Part shown: positions 8,508 through 17,410 of the stretch, piece by piece | How positions within the stretch are numbered: the first letter of the stretch is position 1 | Layout of the letters: each line of letters opens with the position of its first letter | NCBI GenBank assembly: GCA_002798255.1 | Contig: NWQQ01000009.1 | Coordinates: 1-64,000, forward strand | DNA from: Lysobacteraceae bacterium NML95-0200 | GTDB lineage: Bacteria > Pseudomonadota > Gammaproteobacteria > Xanthomonadales > Xanthomonadaceae | Direction of reading: 5' to 3' | Length of the DNA stretch: 64,000 bases | Notes under the pieces: model-generated | Seen by the model: the letters and a program-made list of their open reading frames with translations, nothing else | Told to the model about the DNA's origin: nothing | Database searches by the model: none | Made by a program: the position numbers and the translations under genes

Positions 8508-10967
8508 TCAGTGAGCACGTTTACGACCCTCATGGAATCCATAAAGGTAAAAATGATGGAATCCATTTTTCATTGCACCAGAGCGCACTGCTTCTGCGAC
8601 ATCTGGGTTTTCAATCAAATATCTTGAATCATTGAAATTGGAGGGGGGCAATATATTGCCATCCAATTCCATGATGATTTTTACAAGCTGCTCCCTGTCA
8701 ATTGATGCGCCCCCTGAAAAAACCTTTGTAAGATACTCAAGGTTTTCATCTTTTTTAAATAGGCCTCTCTTTTTTTGCGAGAGCGAAATGCATTGAGAAA
8801 GAACCCAATGATCATCTGATGACTTCATGAAGGTTTGTGTAGAAATCCTTTCATTTGCCAAGCGTCGCTCCAGCTCTTCAGAAAATACATTTACATTGGC
8901 ATCCATAGCATGTTTTGTGCTATCTATCCGGCTTCTCAGGTCAATCATGGAGTAGCCAAGCAATCCAACTATTCCTGCCACATTGCTTTCAGATGCCAAT
9001 GCCATACGAGCAAACTTGTTGCGCACAATTGCATTGTACTCATTATGTTTGCTTACACCGCCAATGACAGAGTTCGAATAGGCGCCTGCCCCTTGCCCTT
9101 GAGCAATATCGCGATGATGATAGTTTGCCAAAACAAGAGGAACTACTCCAATATCAGCCTCCATCAGAAACCTGATATTGAAATCCCAATCCCCCAACAC
9201 TGGCAGATTTTCATCAAATCCACCAATCTTCTCGTATATTTTACGTTTAAACAAAAATGCAATCGGCGCAAAGAAGTTGCCGCACATCATTTCCGAAAGT
9301 GGAACAGTTGTTACCCACTCCTGATATGGGTAGCGTCCATGCTCAATTACAGAATCACCTTCAATTGACTCTGAAATATATGTGGTTTTCGATATGGCTC
9401 CGCCATATTTTTTTCCATCTTTTGACTCGAGAAAAGCGGCCATTTCCTGGAGGAAATCAGGTTCCCAGCTATCATCATCATCATGAATGATGATGTAATC
9501 TGATTCACTCGCCTTGACTCCAGTATTGGAGGCTGCCTCCATGCCAAGGCTATATTTGTTGCTGCACAAAATAATCTTTCGCGGGTCAACTGCCGAGTTG
9601 CGAATAACAGATTTTACTGGCTCAATGTCTCCGCCATCGTTCACAATAACCCATACATAGTTTTCATAAGTCTGGCTTGCCACGCTGCGAGCAGCCCTTT
9701 CAAGCAAAATTGGCCTATCCTTTGTCCTGGTAATGATCGCCACCTTGCCAAGCGCAGCCTTTTTTCTGGGAACCAGATTTGTTGACAATGACTGAATTTG
9801 TTTGGAACGAGCAATATTCTCCGGATACTCCAAAGCTATTTGCCCTTGAAGCCACAAGGCATCACGTAATCTTTTTTCTGGATTATCCCATTGGTTACGA
9901 TTCTTTGGTTCCAGCAATACGGGAACCTTTATTTCCCGGCCAAAATCGGCAGATCTTTTTTTGCCTTCAATAGCTTTTGCTTCTTCCCGGGATGGTCTGG
10001 AGAGCATGCGAGCAATCTCTCTCACAGCCAATTTGTATCTATTATAGATTTCGCTTGCTCCCCCCCCCTTGTTTTCATTCAAGTACTTGACTACAGCCAA
10101 ATAATGGGCATCTTCTACAGGATCCACCCGCTCTGAAAGAATCAGATTACTTTCTGGCGAGCAAACCTTTCCGTCTTTCCCCATCACAAGCCGCTCAATA
10201 CTGGTGGCATTCGGCTCAAAAAGACTTTCAATCAAGTGCCTGTGCAAAACAAAGCAAGTCTCCGGGGAGGCCTCATCATATTGAGCTGCATCAAATACAA
10301 GACCTACCATATAAGGATTTATTGAAGAAACAGCGTGGTAGTCCTCTATAATTTTTCCGAAATACAAGCCTCCCCACTCATAGTCAGGGAAGGCTTCAGA
10401 AAGAATTTGTTGAGCAGTCCCTTTCCAGCCAGAGTCAATCAAAATACCCCGCTTAGCCGCCCCTAGAGTATCCAGAAGGTAGTTTTCAAAAAGTTGCCCT
10501 TGATCTCTTAGGTATCCTTTAAGCTTTCTCGTATCATCTGAATCTAATGCTACAAATTCATGCAACGGCATTGGCGGAACATCCTTCCACCATTGCTCAT
10601 CAAGATTCCCTGCCCGAACCTCCGATGAAAAAATAAAACCGATAGCTTCACTCAGTGAGTGATTTGCAAGCTCACTACCCAAGGCGTTTACTGCCCTGGC
10701 TTCATTTTTAGCAAATGTACACTTGTTCAGCAGGAACCTAGAGATCCAGAAGTAATCATGGTTCAAAACCGGCGCAATTCCTGCGGACTTTGCATAAACC
10801 TCATAAAGCTTCCTTATTCTCACTCCTGCGCGAGATACAAATAGAAACTTAGTATCTCCATCATCCATCTGGCGCAGGTAATGATCCAATTGCATCAAAT
10901 AATAATGCACAACTGGCGCAAGATAGTTATAGGAAAAACTTTCAGGAGAAATAGCTTTCAACTTCAT
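8508..10967 (-). CDS. two-domain protein: HAD-associated N-terminal domain plus family-2 glycosyltransferase
   Basis: 819 residues. Roughly 1-380 resemble the non-catalytic region found behind HAD domains in large capsule-locus proteins (FLFVSRAGVRIRKLYEVY; ILIDSGWKGTAQQ). From about 405 a GT-A family-2 glycosyltransferase follows: KVAIITRTKDRPILLERA, VNDGGD, then HDDDDSWEPDF as the metal-binding acidic motif, and GGFDENLPVLGDWDF as acceptor region. The last ~35 residues (YLIENPDVAEAV, then HHFYLYGFHEGRKRA) match the short NPDVA...HY..HG..EGR motif often found appended to surface-glycan enzymes. ATG at 10967 is 3 bases past the HAD gene stop with GGGAG upstream, so the two are coupled. It probably builds a variable surface polysaccharide; the sugar is unknown. 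Confidence 0.75.
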   Translation of the reverse strand: MKLKAISPESFSYNYLAPVVHYYLMQLDHYLRQMDDGDTKFLFVSRAGVRIRKLYEVYAKSAGIAPVLNHDYFWISRFLLNKCTFAKNEARAVNALGSELANHSLSEAIGFIFSSEVRAGNLDEQWWKDVPPMPLHEFVALDSDDTRKLKGYLRDQGQLFENYLLDTLGAAKRGILIDSGWKGTAQQILSEAFPDYEWGGLYFGKIIEDYHAVSSINPYMVGLVFDAAQYDEASPETCFVLHRHLIESLFEPNATSIERLVMGKDGKVCSPESNLILSERVDPVEDAHYLAVVKYLNENKGGGASEIYNRYKLAVREIARMLSRPSREEAKAIEGKKRSADFGREIKVPVLLEPKNRNQWDNPEKRLRDALWLQGQIALEYPENIARSKQIQSLSTNLVPRKKAALGKVAIITRTKDRPILLERAARSVASQTYENYVWVIVNDGGDIEPVKSVIRNSAVDPRKIILCSNKYSLGMEAASNTGVKASESDYIIIHDDDDSWEPDFLQEMAAFLESKDGKKYGGAISKTTYISESIEGDSVIEHGRYPYQEWVTTVPLSEMMCGNFFAPIAFLFKRKIYEKIGGFDENLPVLGDWDFNIRFLMEADIGVVPLVLANYHHRDIAQGQGAGAYSNSVIGGVSKHNEYNAIVRNKFARMALASESNVAGIVGLLGYSMIDLRSRIDSTKHAMDANVNVFSEELERRLANERISTQTFMKSSDDHWVLSQCISLSQKKRGLFKKDENLEYLTKVFSGGASIDREQLVKIIMELDGNILPPSNFNDSRYLIENPDVAEAVRSGAMKNGFHHFYLYGFHEGRKRAH

Positions 10968-10970
10968 GAG

Positions 10971-11873
10971 TTATACTCCCGCCTTCACAAGGTCACCTAT
11001 ATCTACACCAATATGTTCCATCAATTTCATGAAGTCATCATGATCAGTTCGAATGACATCAACTTCCTGAGATGTCAAAGGTATTAACATTGATCGCCAG
11101 CCTTTAAGTTTCGGAACTTTAAAATCCCCCACTACACTATCGCCTATATGAAAATGTTCAGATGGTTGAAATCCAGTTTTTTCACGAACCACATCAAAAA
11201 GCAGCCCGGATCTCTTGCTAACAATTTCATCAGCACTTGAGTACAAATCTCCAAACCTCTCGACATCCGAAGGAAAGTGCCCACGCACGATATCTCTTAT
11301 TTGTTCCGCATGCATATACATATCACTAATCATAAGGACTTGAATGTCAGTACTTTTGGCAAAAGCAAGAATGTCCCACATCAGTGGATTTGGTCGTGTA
11401 TTTTCAATTTCGTACTGGACCTCAATCTCCATCAACTTTTGACGAAATCCTTGTTCAAGACCTAGCGATCCGCATATGCCAGAGTAAATGTCTTTCAAAC
11501 TACCCTCCCGGCAGTTATTTTTTGGCTTTCTAACGCGATAAGAAGCATGTGTCGCCAATACTCTGGAAACAAAAATATCCTTTTGCAGTCTTTCTCCATT
11601 CTTTCCTTCAGGATCAATATATTTAGAAATAGCTCCTGCTATTTCCCAGAAGCGTCTTGCTTCCGACTTGCTATTCCTAAGGACGATCGTATCAAAAACA
11701 TCAAGAGTCAAGCATCCAAAAGGAACCCTGTTGTACTCATCCTTAATCAAGGAAATAATATTGCGTCGCACGTCTTCATCTGCAAAAGCAGCATCCCTGT
11801 CGGCGAAAGATGAAATTTTGCAAATCAAATCCCTATAATAAAAAGTTTTCTCACTATCAATGTAGAGTAACAT
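10971..11873 (-). CDS. HAD-superfamily hydrolase-like protein of the polysaccharide operon
   Basis: About 300 residues from the ATG at 11873, chosen because the longer frame (to 11972) would overlap the ABC ATPase gene. HAD motifs are present: LTLDVFDTIVLR (motif I, nucleophile Asp and general acid), VLMISDMYM (motif II) and HIGDSVVGDFKVPK (motif IV). The cap region between motifs I and II is long and helical. Proteins of this type occur in capsule and O-antigen loci, often fused to the domain that here forms the N-terminus of the next gene. A phosphatase activity is likely from the motifs; the substrate is not known. Confidence 0.78.
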   Translation of the reverse strand: MLLYIDSEKTFYYRDLICKISSFADRDAAFADEDVRRNIISLIKDEYNRVPFGCLTLDVFDTIVLRNSKSEARRFWEIAGAISKYIDPEGKNGERLQKDIFVSRVLATHASYRVRKPKNNCREGSLKDIYSGICGSLGLEQGFRQKLMEIEVQYEIENTRPNPLMWDILAFAKSTDIQVLMISDMYMHAEQIRDIVRGHFPSDVERFGDLYSSADEIVSKRSGLLFDVVREKTGFQPSEHFHIGDSVVGDFKVPKLKGWRSMLIPLTSQEVDVIRTDHDDFMKLMEHIGVDIGDLVKAGV

Positions 11874-11910
11874 AAAGCACCTAACTATAGACCCGACAAA
11901 GCGGACAGTC

Positions 11911-13044
11911 TCATATTCTTTCAATAACAATTCCTGAAACCATCGGAATGGAATCTCCCAGTGACAACTCACTCATCCCAGCACGAACGATAATCCCTCC
12001 AATAAAATCTGACATATCCTGCTTATTTACTGATATCGGAAGTGACAACTCAAAGCCCAAGGCAGAGCCTCTTTTGCCAAGATAAGCACTGACATCATCT
12101 CGATTGATTCTTTTAAAGCTTTCAACAATAAAATTTCCTTTCGGTGTCATTACACTAATAACTTCAACTTCGCCTTTCTTTACACTACTGGCCCAGCCTG
12201 AAATGGTTACGCCACTTTCACTGAAAGTAATCCTCTCTAACATGCCCAGCACATTCCCGAATAGTAGCGGGTCCGATGTGGCAGCCAGTTTTCTTTCATC
12301 CGGCTTGGCACCTTCCACTATGGCCTGATAGGCTTCTATGCCGCCTGACATATCGCCGTAATACACCATACGCCCCTTATCTAGCACCAGTGCCTTGTTG
12401 CACAGCGACTGCAAGAGGCCAACGCTATGGCTGGCCAAAATAGACAGTTTACTGCCATTAAAGCGGCTCATCATACGCCGTTTTGCCTTTTCTACAAAAG
12501 CAGCATCGCCAGTGCCAATCCATTCATCCATCAGCATGATATCCGGCTGAATTGCCGTGGAAATAGCAAAACCCAAGCGCATTCGCTGTCCGGAAGATAG
12601 CGTATGAAGTTGACGGCTAGCTTTGTCCTCAAGCTCGGCAAACTCCAAGATGTCATCCATCGCAGCATGCACTTGCCGGTAGCGCAACCCCATGGCTGTA
12701 CCGCGCAAAATGATGTTTTCTGCCAGGGTTGCATGTGCATTGAAGCCCAGCGTGGTTGTCAGCAATGATTGCAAGCTACCCTCACGATACAAGCTACCGG
12801 AAGTCGGCAGATAGGCGCCATTTAGCAGCTTGAGCAAGGTAGTCTTGCCAGCACCATTTAATCCCATGATACCAACCCGATCACCCTCCCCAGCGGTAAA
12901 ACTTATATTCGAAAGCACAGTAGCATAATTGCTCCGGGCAAGAGTAAGGGAGCTCAAAAAGCCAACCTTGCTATCTCGCTCGTCCCGCTGAAGCTCGTAA
13001 GGAAGATCCAGATAAATATTTTCAGCCCTAACGATGGTTGCCAT
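11911..13044 (-). CDS. ABC transporter ATP-binding protein for polysaccharide export (Wzt-like)
   Basis: About 377 residues from ATG 13044, which lies 5 bases beyond the permease stop; a longer frame to 13092 would overlap it. Walker A is GLNGAGKTT, the signature is LSSGQRMRLG, and Walker B is DIMLMDEW with a following IGTGDAAF, typical of the polysaccharide/teichoic acid exporter ATPases. After about residue 255 a C-terminal extension of ~120 residues is present, as in Wzt proteins where it recognises the glycan end. It acts with the adjacent permease at the inner membrane to export an undecaprenyl-linked glycan. Confidence 0.88.
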   Translation of the reverse strand: MATIVRAENIYLDLPYELQRDERDSKVGFLSSLTLARSNYATVLSNISFTAGEGDRVGIMGLNGAGKTTLLKLLNGAYLPTSGSLYREGSLQSLLTTTLGFNAHATLAENIILRGTAMGLRYRQVHAAMDDILEFAELEDKASRQLHTLSSGQRMRLGFAISTAIQPDIMLMDEWIGTGDAAFVEKAKRRMMSRFNGSKLSILASHSVGLLQSLCNKALVLDKGRMVYYGDMSGGIEAYQAIVEGAKPDERKLAATSDPLLFGNVLGMLERITFSESGVTISGWASSVKKGEVEVISVMTPKGNFIVESFKRINRDDVSAYLGKRGSALGFELSLPISVNKQDMSDFIGGIIVRAGMSELSLGDSIPMVSGIVIERI

Positions 13045-13049
13045 ATTTT

Positions 13050-13841
13050 TCAAATCCACATCGGAACTTTCTTTGAAAATGCCCGGTAACACACAACCGA
13101 AAGCATCAATCCGGATCCCGCCATAATCCCAAGATAAGTCCAGGTTAATGGCTCAATAGACTCCCCGACTAGTGGCGCGCGGACAATGGCTATTAAATGA
13201 TGCAAAGGGTTGGCTCGCATGAAGCTCCCTTGTAGTGTTCCTTCAGGAGCAGCTGCTGGATACCAGATAATCGGAGTCACCAAAAACAACGCCATGGTCA
13301 AGTTGCCAATGAACTCTGCAAAATCCGGCAACTTGCTGCCCAAAAAACTTATCGGAACTGCCCAGGTAAAGGTAATAAAAATCAACAACAACGAACCTAC
13401 CAGCGCCATCGGAATACCTGCTGGATCAAACTGCTCCGACATCAGTAGCGCAACAAAAACCACGGGAAAAGAAAAGAAAAAAATGAACAGCGAGCGCGCA
13501 TGCGCTGAAAGCAAATAGTCCGTATAGCGTGTCTTTCCGTCATTTATATATGGAGCGGATGCCCTATAAACCACGGAACATTCATTGACTATCCCAACAA
13601 CCAGCCTGAAAAGCACATAACTGATACCAACATGAGCCATGAATGGCCGAACTTTACCTGGATTGAGCATGGCCATAAACCAGCCAATGCCCCAGATGTA
13701 CACCATCACAGGAAACACTAGCCAAAAAATCCCTAAAAAATGTCGTCGAGTACTGGTAACTACGGACAACCATGAGGCATACAGCCAGTGATCAGGACTG
13801 CGCAAGCTACCTAAAAAATCCTTAATCAAAGAAGCAGACAT
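13050..13841 (-). CDS. ABC-2 type polysaccharide export permease (Wzm-like)
   Basis: 263 residues with about six hydrophobic segments and the ABC-2 layout. A cytoplasmic N-terminus with HFLGIFWLVFPVMVYIWGIGW is followed by LFRLVVGIVNEC, then a late FLVTPIIWYP segment that is characteristic of Wzm/TagG proteins, and NPLHHLIAIVRAPL. It forms the membrane channel partner of the Wzt-like ATPase. It is the first gene of the minus-strand operon. The 110 bases before it (13842-13955) are AT-rich and contain TATACT at about 13903-13908 on the minus strand, a possible -10 element with no convincing -35. Confidence 0.88.
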   Translation of the reverse strand: MSASLIKDFLGSLRSPDHWLYASWLSVVTSTRRHFLGIFWLVFPVMVYIWGIGWFMAMLNPGKVRPFMAHVGISYVLFRLVVGIVNECSVVYRASAPYINDGKTRYTDYLLSAHARSLFIFFFSFPVVFVALLMSEQFDPAGIPMALVGSLLLIFITFTWAVPISFLGSKLPDFAEFIGNLTMALFLVTPIIWYPAAAPEGTLQGSFMRANPLHHLIAIVRAPLVGESIEPLTWTYLGIMAGSGLMLSVVCYRAFSKKVPMWI

Positions 13842-13950
13842 TTAATAACCACCCTGTCGTAAAAATTAATATCAAAACTTTCCGTGGAATTTAAGCTAAT
13901 AAAAGGCAGATAGTATACACCTAGTACAATGCCAACATGTCTTTTGTAGC

Positions 13951-13972
13951 TGCCATTAACGCTTTAATGGCA
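13951..13972. terminator. palindromic hairpin over the end of the DMT transporter gene
   Basis: TGCCATTAA and its complement TTAATGGCA flank a 4-base loop. The arm includes the stop codon of the minus-strand transporter gene. It may act as a weak terminator for that gene, but the T-run is poor. Confidence 0.35.
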
Positions 13973-14855
13973 GGCCTACCACAAAAATCCCGCCCAAGGT
14001 CACCGCAAGTCCCGCCCATTGCCGTAATCCGGGGTTGGCCAGCCCCAGCAAGACATCCAGCACATAGGCTACGGTCGGCTGCACCAGCAGCAGCAAGCCT
14101 ACCAGCGCCACCGGCAATACGGCAATGGCTCTGGAAATCAGTCCCCAGCTCAGGCAGTGGCCGAAGGCCGCCAGCGCCAGCAAGATGGCAAAGCTCTGCC
14201 AGGAAGGCAGCAGCAGCGAAGTACCTTCGGCCTGCGCCATCAGTGCCAGAGCCGCAGCCGAGCCGAAAGCCGCCAGACACAGAATCTGCTCTACCGGCAT
14301 GCGCGCCAATTGTTTGCCGCTTTCGGTTTGTACCCGCTTGATGCTGATGTTATAGGCCGCATAGGCAAGCCCTGTCCCCAGGCCAAACACCACGCCCCAG
14401 CGGTAATCACTGCCTTGCTGCTGCCAGTCCCCGGCAAGCAGCAACCACAGGCCGGACATCGCCAGCAGCACCCCGGCCAGAAAGCGCATGGAGATGCGTT
14501 CGTCAAAAAATACTGCCCCGGCGAGCACCATGAAGAACACCTGGGCATTGCCCAATAGTGTGGACAGTCCGGGGCCGACCAGCAGGATGCTGCGATGCCA
14601 CATCCAAAGGTCCAGTGCAAATGCCAGCGCCGCCGCCGCAATCCAGCCCCAGGCCGCGCGCGGCAGGCGTTGCCAGCCATACCGCCAGTGCACCAATGCG
14701 GCCAGCAGCAAGGCGGCCAGAAACATCCGCCAGAACGCCGACACCGTGGCGCCGACCCCGGCAAAGCGCACCATCAAGCCATTGCTACCAAGAATCACCG
14801 CTCCAGCCAGCATTTGCAGCAGTGCCAGCTTCCGTCCGTCAGGCTGCATACTCAT
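13956..14855 (-). CDS. EamA/DMT-superfamily transporter
   Basis: About 299 residues with ten hydrophobic segments and two EamA repeats: N-terminal repeat starting ALLQMLAGAVILGSNGLMVR, C-terminal repeat ending in LLLLVQPTVAYVLDVLLGL. Such proteins are drug/metabolite exporters of the inner membrane; the substrate cannot be read from sequence. The start at 14855 overlaps the stop of the upstream DUF2007 gene as ATGA, so translation is coupled. A longer frame to 14969 lies inside that gene and is rejected. Confidence 0.85.
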   Translation of the reverse strand: MSMQPDGRKLALLQMLAGAVILGSNGLMVRFAGVGATVSAFWRMFLAALLLAALVHWRYGWQRLPRAAWGWIAAAALAFALDLWMWHRSILLVGPGLSTLLGNAQVFFMVLAGAVFFDERISMRFLAGVLLAMSGLWLLLAGDWQQQGSDYRWGVVFGLGTGLAYAAYNISIKRVQTESGKQLARMPVEQILCLAAFGSAAALALMAQAEGTSLLLPSWQSFAILLALAAFGHCLSWGLISRAIAVLPVALVGLLLLVQPTVAYVLDVLLGLANPGLRQWAGLAVTLGGIFVVGLPLKR

Positions 14856-15115
14856 GCCAGCAGGCTCCCCTCTGCCGCAGGCAGGGGAGCGCCAACGGCA
14901 TCGCTGGCTTCGGCATCCCACCCGGCCAGCGCGTTTGCGGCAGCTTCGGCAAAGTCGTCCGGCACGCATACCCGGATAAAGCCAGCGGCCGGCAATTCGC
15001 CCATTCCGCCGAGCAATGCCTCGCCCAGTACAAAGGCCGGGATGCCCACCGCTTCCAGACGATGCTTGAGCAAATGCGCCTGGACTGGATTATGGCCGTG
15101 ATAAACCGGATACAT
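14852..15115 (-). CDS. DUF2007-type putative signal-transducing protein
   Basis: 87 residues from ATG 15115 (MYPVYHGHNPVQAHLLKHRL), with AAGGTAGC upstream. Small proteins of this family share the pattern hydrophobic-Y-x-x-NPxxAxxLKxxLEAxGIPAFV and GGxGELPA...VRVxVPxxxxxxAxxLL, which is seen here. Function is unknown; the fold is ACT-like by report for the family. It is translationally coupled to the DMT transporter. A longer frame to 15193 adds residues not typical of the family. Confidence 0.8.
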   Translation of the reverse strand: MYPVYHGHNPVQAHLLKHRLEAVGIPAFVLGEALLGGMGELPAAGFIRVCVPDDFAEAAANALAGWDAEASDAVGAPLPAAEGSLLA

Positions 15116-15255
15116 GCTGCTACCTTGCACAAAAGTGGGCAGCCTAAAGCCTTGCCGCGGTTTTTTCATCCCCAGCCTGCCTGCTGGATGCAAATTTTCC
15201 CGCCCCGGCGAGCCTGCGGGTAAACTGCGCAGGTTTTTTCCTGTTCCTTGCCGCC

Positions 15256-16983
15256 ATGACCGACCATATCCCCGCCGAGCGCACCGATTTCATCCGCAAC
15301 ATCGTCCGCGAGGACCTGGCCTCCGGCAAGCACAGCGCCATCAAGACCCGCTTCCCGCCCGAGCCCAATGGCTATCTGCATCTGGGGCATGTGCGCGCCA
15401 TCGCCACCGATTTTGGCATCGCCGGCGAGTTCGGCGGGGTGTGCAACCTGCGCTTTGACGATACCAATCCGGCCAAGGAGGACCCCGAATACGTACAGGC
15501 CATCCAGGACGATGTGCGCTGGCTGGGCTTTGACTGGCACGACCTGCGCCATGCCTCCGACTACTTCGGCGTGTATTACCTGGCGGCCGAAAAACTGATT
15601 GCTGATGGCAAGGCGTTTGTCTGCGACCTGTCCGCTGACGAAGTGCGCGCCACCCGCGGCAATCTGAAAGAGCCGGGCACGCCCTCGCCGTATCGTGAAC
15701 GCAGTGTGGAAGAAAACCTCGAGCTGTTCCGGCGCATGCGGGCGGGTGAATTTGCCGATGGCGCCCGTACCCTGCGCGCCAAAATCGACATGGCCTCGCC
15801 CAATATGAACCTGCGCGACCCGGCGCTTTACCGCATCAAGCATGTCGAGCACCAGAACACCGGGGCGGAATGGCCGATTTACCCGATGTATGACTATGCG
15901 CACGCGCTGGGCGATGCCATTGAGGGCATTACCCATTCGCTGTGCACGCTGGAATTTGAAGATCACCGTCCGCTGTATGACTGGTGCGTGGACAATGTCT
16001 GCCTGCACGAAAACCCCGAGCTGCTCGCCCCGCTGCTGGAAAAGGGTCTGCCGAACGAGGCCGCCAAGCCGCGCCAGATCGAGTTCTCGCGCCTGAACCT
16101 TGATTACACGGTGATGAGCAAGCGCAAGCTGATGGCGCTGGTGCAAGAAGGGCTGGTGGATGGCTGGGACGACCCGCGCATGCCGACTCTGCAGGGCATC
16201 CGCCGCCGTGGCTACAGCCCGGAAGCGTTGAAGCTGTTTATCTCACGCCTTGGGCTGTCCAAACAAAACTCGCTGATTGACTACACCGTGCTGGAAAACA
16301 CCCTGCGCGAAGACTTGGACAGCCGTGCCGAGCGGCGCATGGCGGTGATCGCCCCGCTCAAGCTCGTGCTCACCAACCTGCCCGAAGGCCATCACGAAAC
16401 CCTGCAATTCCCCAACCATCCCAAGGACGAGACGCGCGGCATGCGCGAAGTATCTTTCTCCAATGTGCTGTGGATTGAGCGCGAGGATTTTGCCGAAGTG
16501 CCGCCCAAAGGCTGGAAGCGGCTGGTGCCGGGCGGCGAAGTGCGGCTGCGCGGCGCCGGTATCGTGCAATGCGATGAAGTCATCAAAAACGAGGCCGGCG
16601 ACATCATCGAGCTGCGCGGCACGCTGGACTTGCAATCGCGCCCCGGCATGGAAGGCGCCAACCGCAAGGTCAAGGGCACCATCCACTGGGTGGATGCGGC
16701 GACCGCCGTGGCCGCCGAATTCCGCCTGTATGACCGGCTGTTCACCGTACCCAATCCGGATGACGAGAGCGAAGGCAAAACCTACCGCGACTATCTCAAC
16801 CCCGAATCGCGCCAGGTGGTGCAGGGCTATGTGGAAGCGGCCGCCGCGACTGCCGCGCCCGAGCAGCAATTCCAGTTCGAGCGCATCGGCTACTTTGTGG
16901 CCGACCGTCACGACCACCAGCCGGACAGGCCGGCATTCAACCGCGCCGTAACCCTGCGCGATACCTGGGCGCAGAAAGCCTGA
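15256..16983 (+). CDS. glnS: glutaminyl-tRNA synthetase
   Basis: 575 residues, close to the usual ~555 of bacterial GlnRS. It charges tRNA-Gln with glutamine in the cytoplasm. Class I signatures are present: GYLHLGHVRA (HIGH box) near residue 40 and VMSKRKL (KMSKS box) near residue 285. The insert and anticodon-binding beta-barrels follow, with FSNVLWIEREDF and VKGTIHWVDAATAV. The N-terminus (DFIRNIVREDL, then RFPPEPNGYLH) is typical. It starts a plus-strand gene run opposite to the DUF2007/DMT pair, so a divergent promoter must lie in 15116-15255. Confidence 0.97.
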   Translation: MTDHIPAERTDFIRNIVREDLASGKHSAIKTRFPPEPNGYLHLGHVRAIATDFGIAGEFGGVCNLRFDDTNPAKEDPEYVQAIQDDVRWLGFDWHDLRHASDYFGVYYLAAEKLIADGKAFVCDLSADEVRATRGNLKEPGTPSPYRERSVEENLELFRRMRAGEFADGARTLRAKIDMASPNMNLRDPALYRIKHVEHQNTGAEWPIYPMYDYAHALGDAIEGITHSLCTLEFEDHRPLYDWCVDNVCLHENPELLAPLLEKGLPNEAAKPRQIEFSRLNLDYTVMSKRKLMALVQEGLVDGWDDPRMPTLQGIRRRGYSPEALKLFISRLGLSKQNSLIDYTVLENTLREDLDSRAERRMAVIAPLKLVLTNLPEGHHETLQFPNHPKDETRGMREVSFSNVLWIEREDFAEVPPKGWKRLVPGGEVRLRGAGIVQCDEVIKNEAGDIIELRGTLDLQSRPGMEGANRKVKGTIHWVDAATAVAAEFRLYDRLFTVPNPDDESEGKTYRDYLNPESRQVVQGYVEAAAATAAPEQQFQFERIGYFVADRHDHQPDRPAFNRAVTLRDTWAQKA

Positions 16984-16994
16984 AACACGCGCTC

Positions 16995-17372
16995 ATGGCC
17001 GCCCGCTGCCATCCGCTGCTGCTAAAGCTGGCCTTGCTGGCGGCACTGCTGCTGGCAGTGCTGCCCACCCTCGGGCGGCTGGCGCAGGCCGCATCGGCAA
17101 ATGCCGGAGAGCTGATCGCGCTCTGCACCACCGAGGGCATGGCACTTGCCGCCGACGGCCGCGACCCGGCCAGCCCGCTTTCGTCCGGCCAATCTGCGCT
17201 GCATGACTGCGCCTATTGCCCGCTGCTGGCCGGGCTGCTGATTCTTGCTGCGCTGATACTGCGACTACTACAGCGCCCGCAGGTACTATGCCCCAGCATC
17301 CCGCCTCCGCCCGAGGCAAGCCATAGCGGCTTGGCCGGACTTGGGCCGCGCGGCCCGCCTTTGACACTCTGA
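16995..17372 (+). CDS. DUF2946 small membrane/exported protein
   Basis: 125 residues. The N-terminal hydrophobic segment (LLLKLALLAALLLAVLPTL) is a signal anchor or signal peptide. The mid part has LHDCAYCPLLAGLLI, the HxCxYCPLL signature of DUF2946, followed by a second membrane segment. DUF2946 genes commonly sit next to TonB-dependent copper receptors, as here (38 bp before the next start). The two cysteines and histidine could bind copper, which is inference. It starts 11 bp after glnS and could be co-transcribed with it. Confidence 0.8.
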   Translation: MAARCHPLLLKLALLAALLLAVLPTLGRLAQAASANAGELIALCTTEGMALAADGRDPASPLSSGQSALHDCAYCPLLAGLLILAALILRLLQRPQVLCPSIPPPPEASHSGLAGLGPRGPPLTL

Positions 17373-17410
17373 AACCGCCGCTTACCTGTTTTCAAGTTTT
17401 CGGAGTTGTC

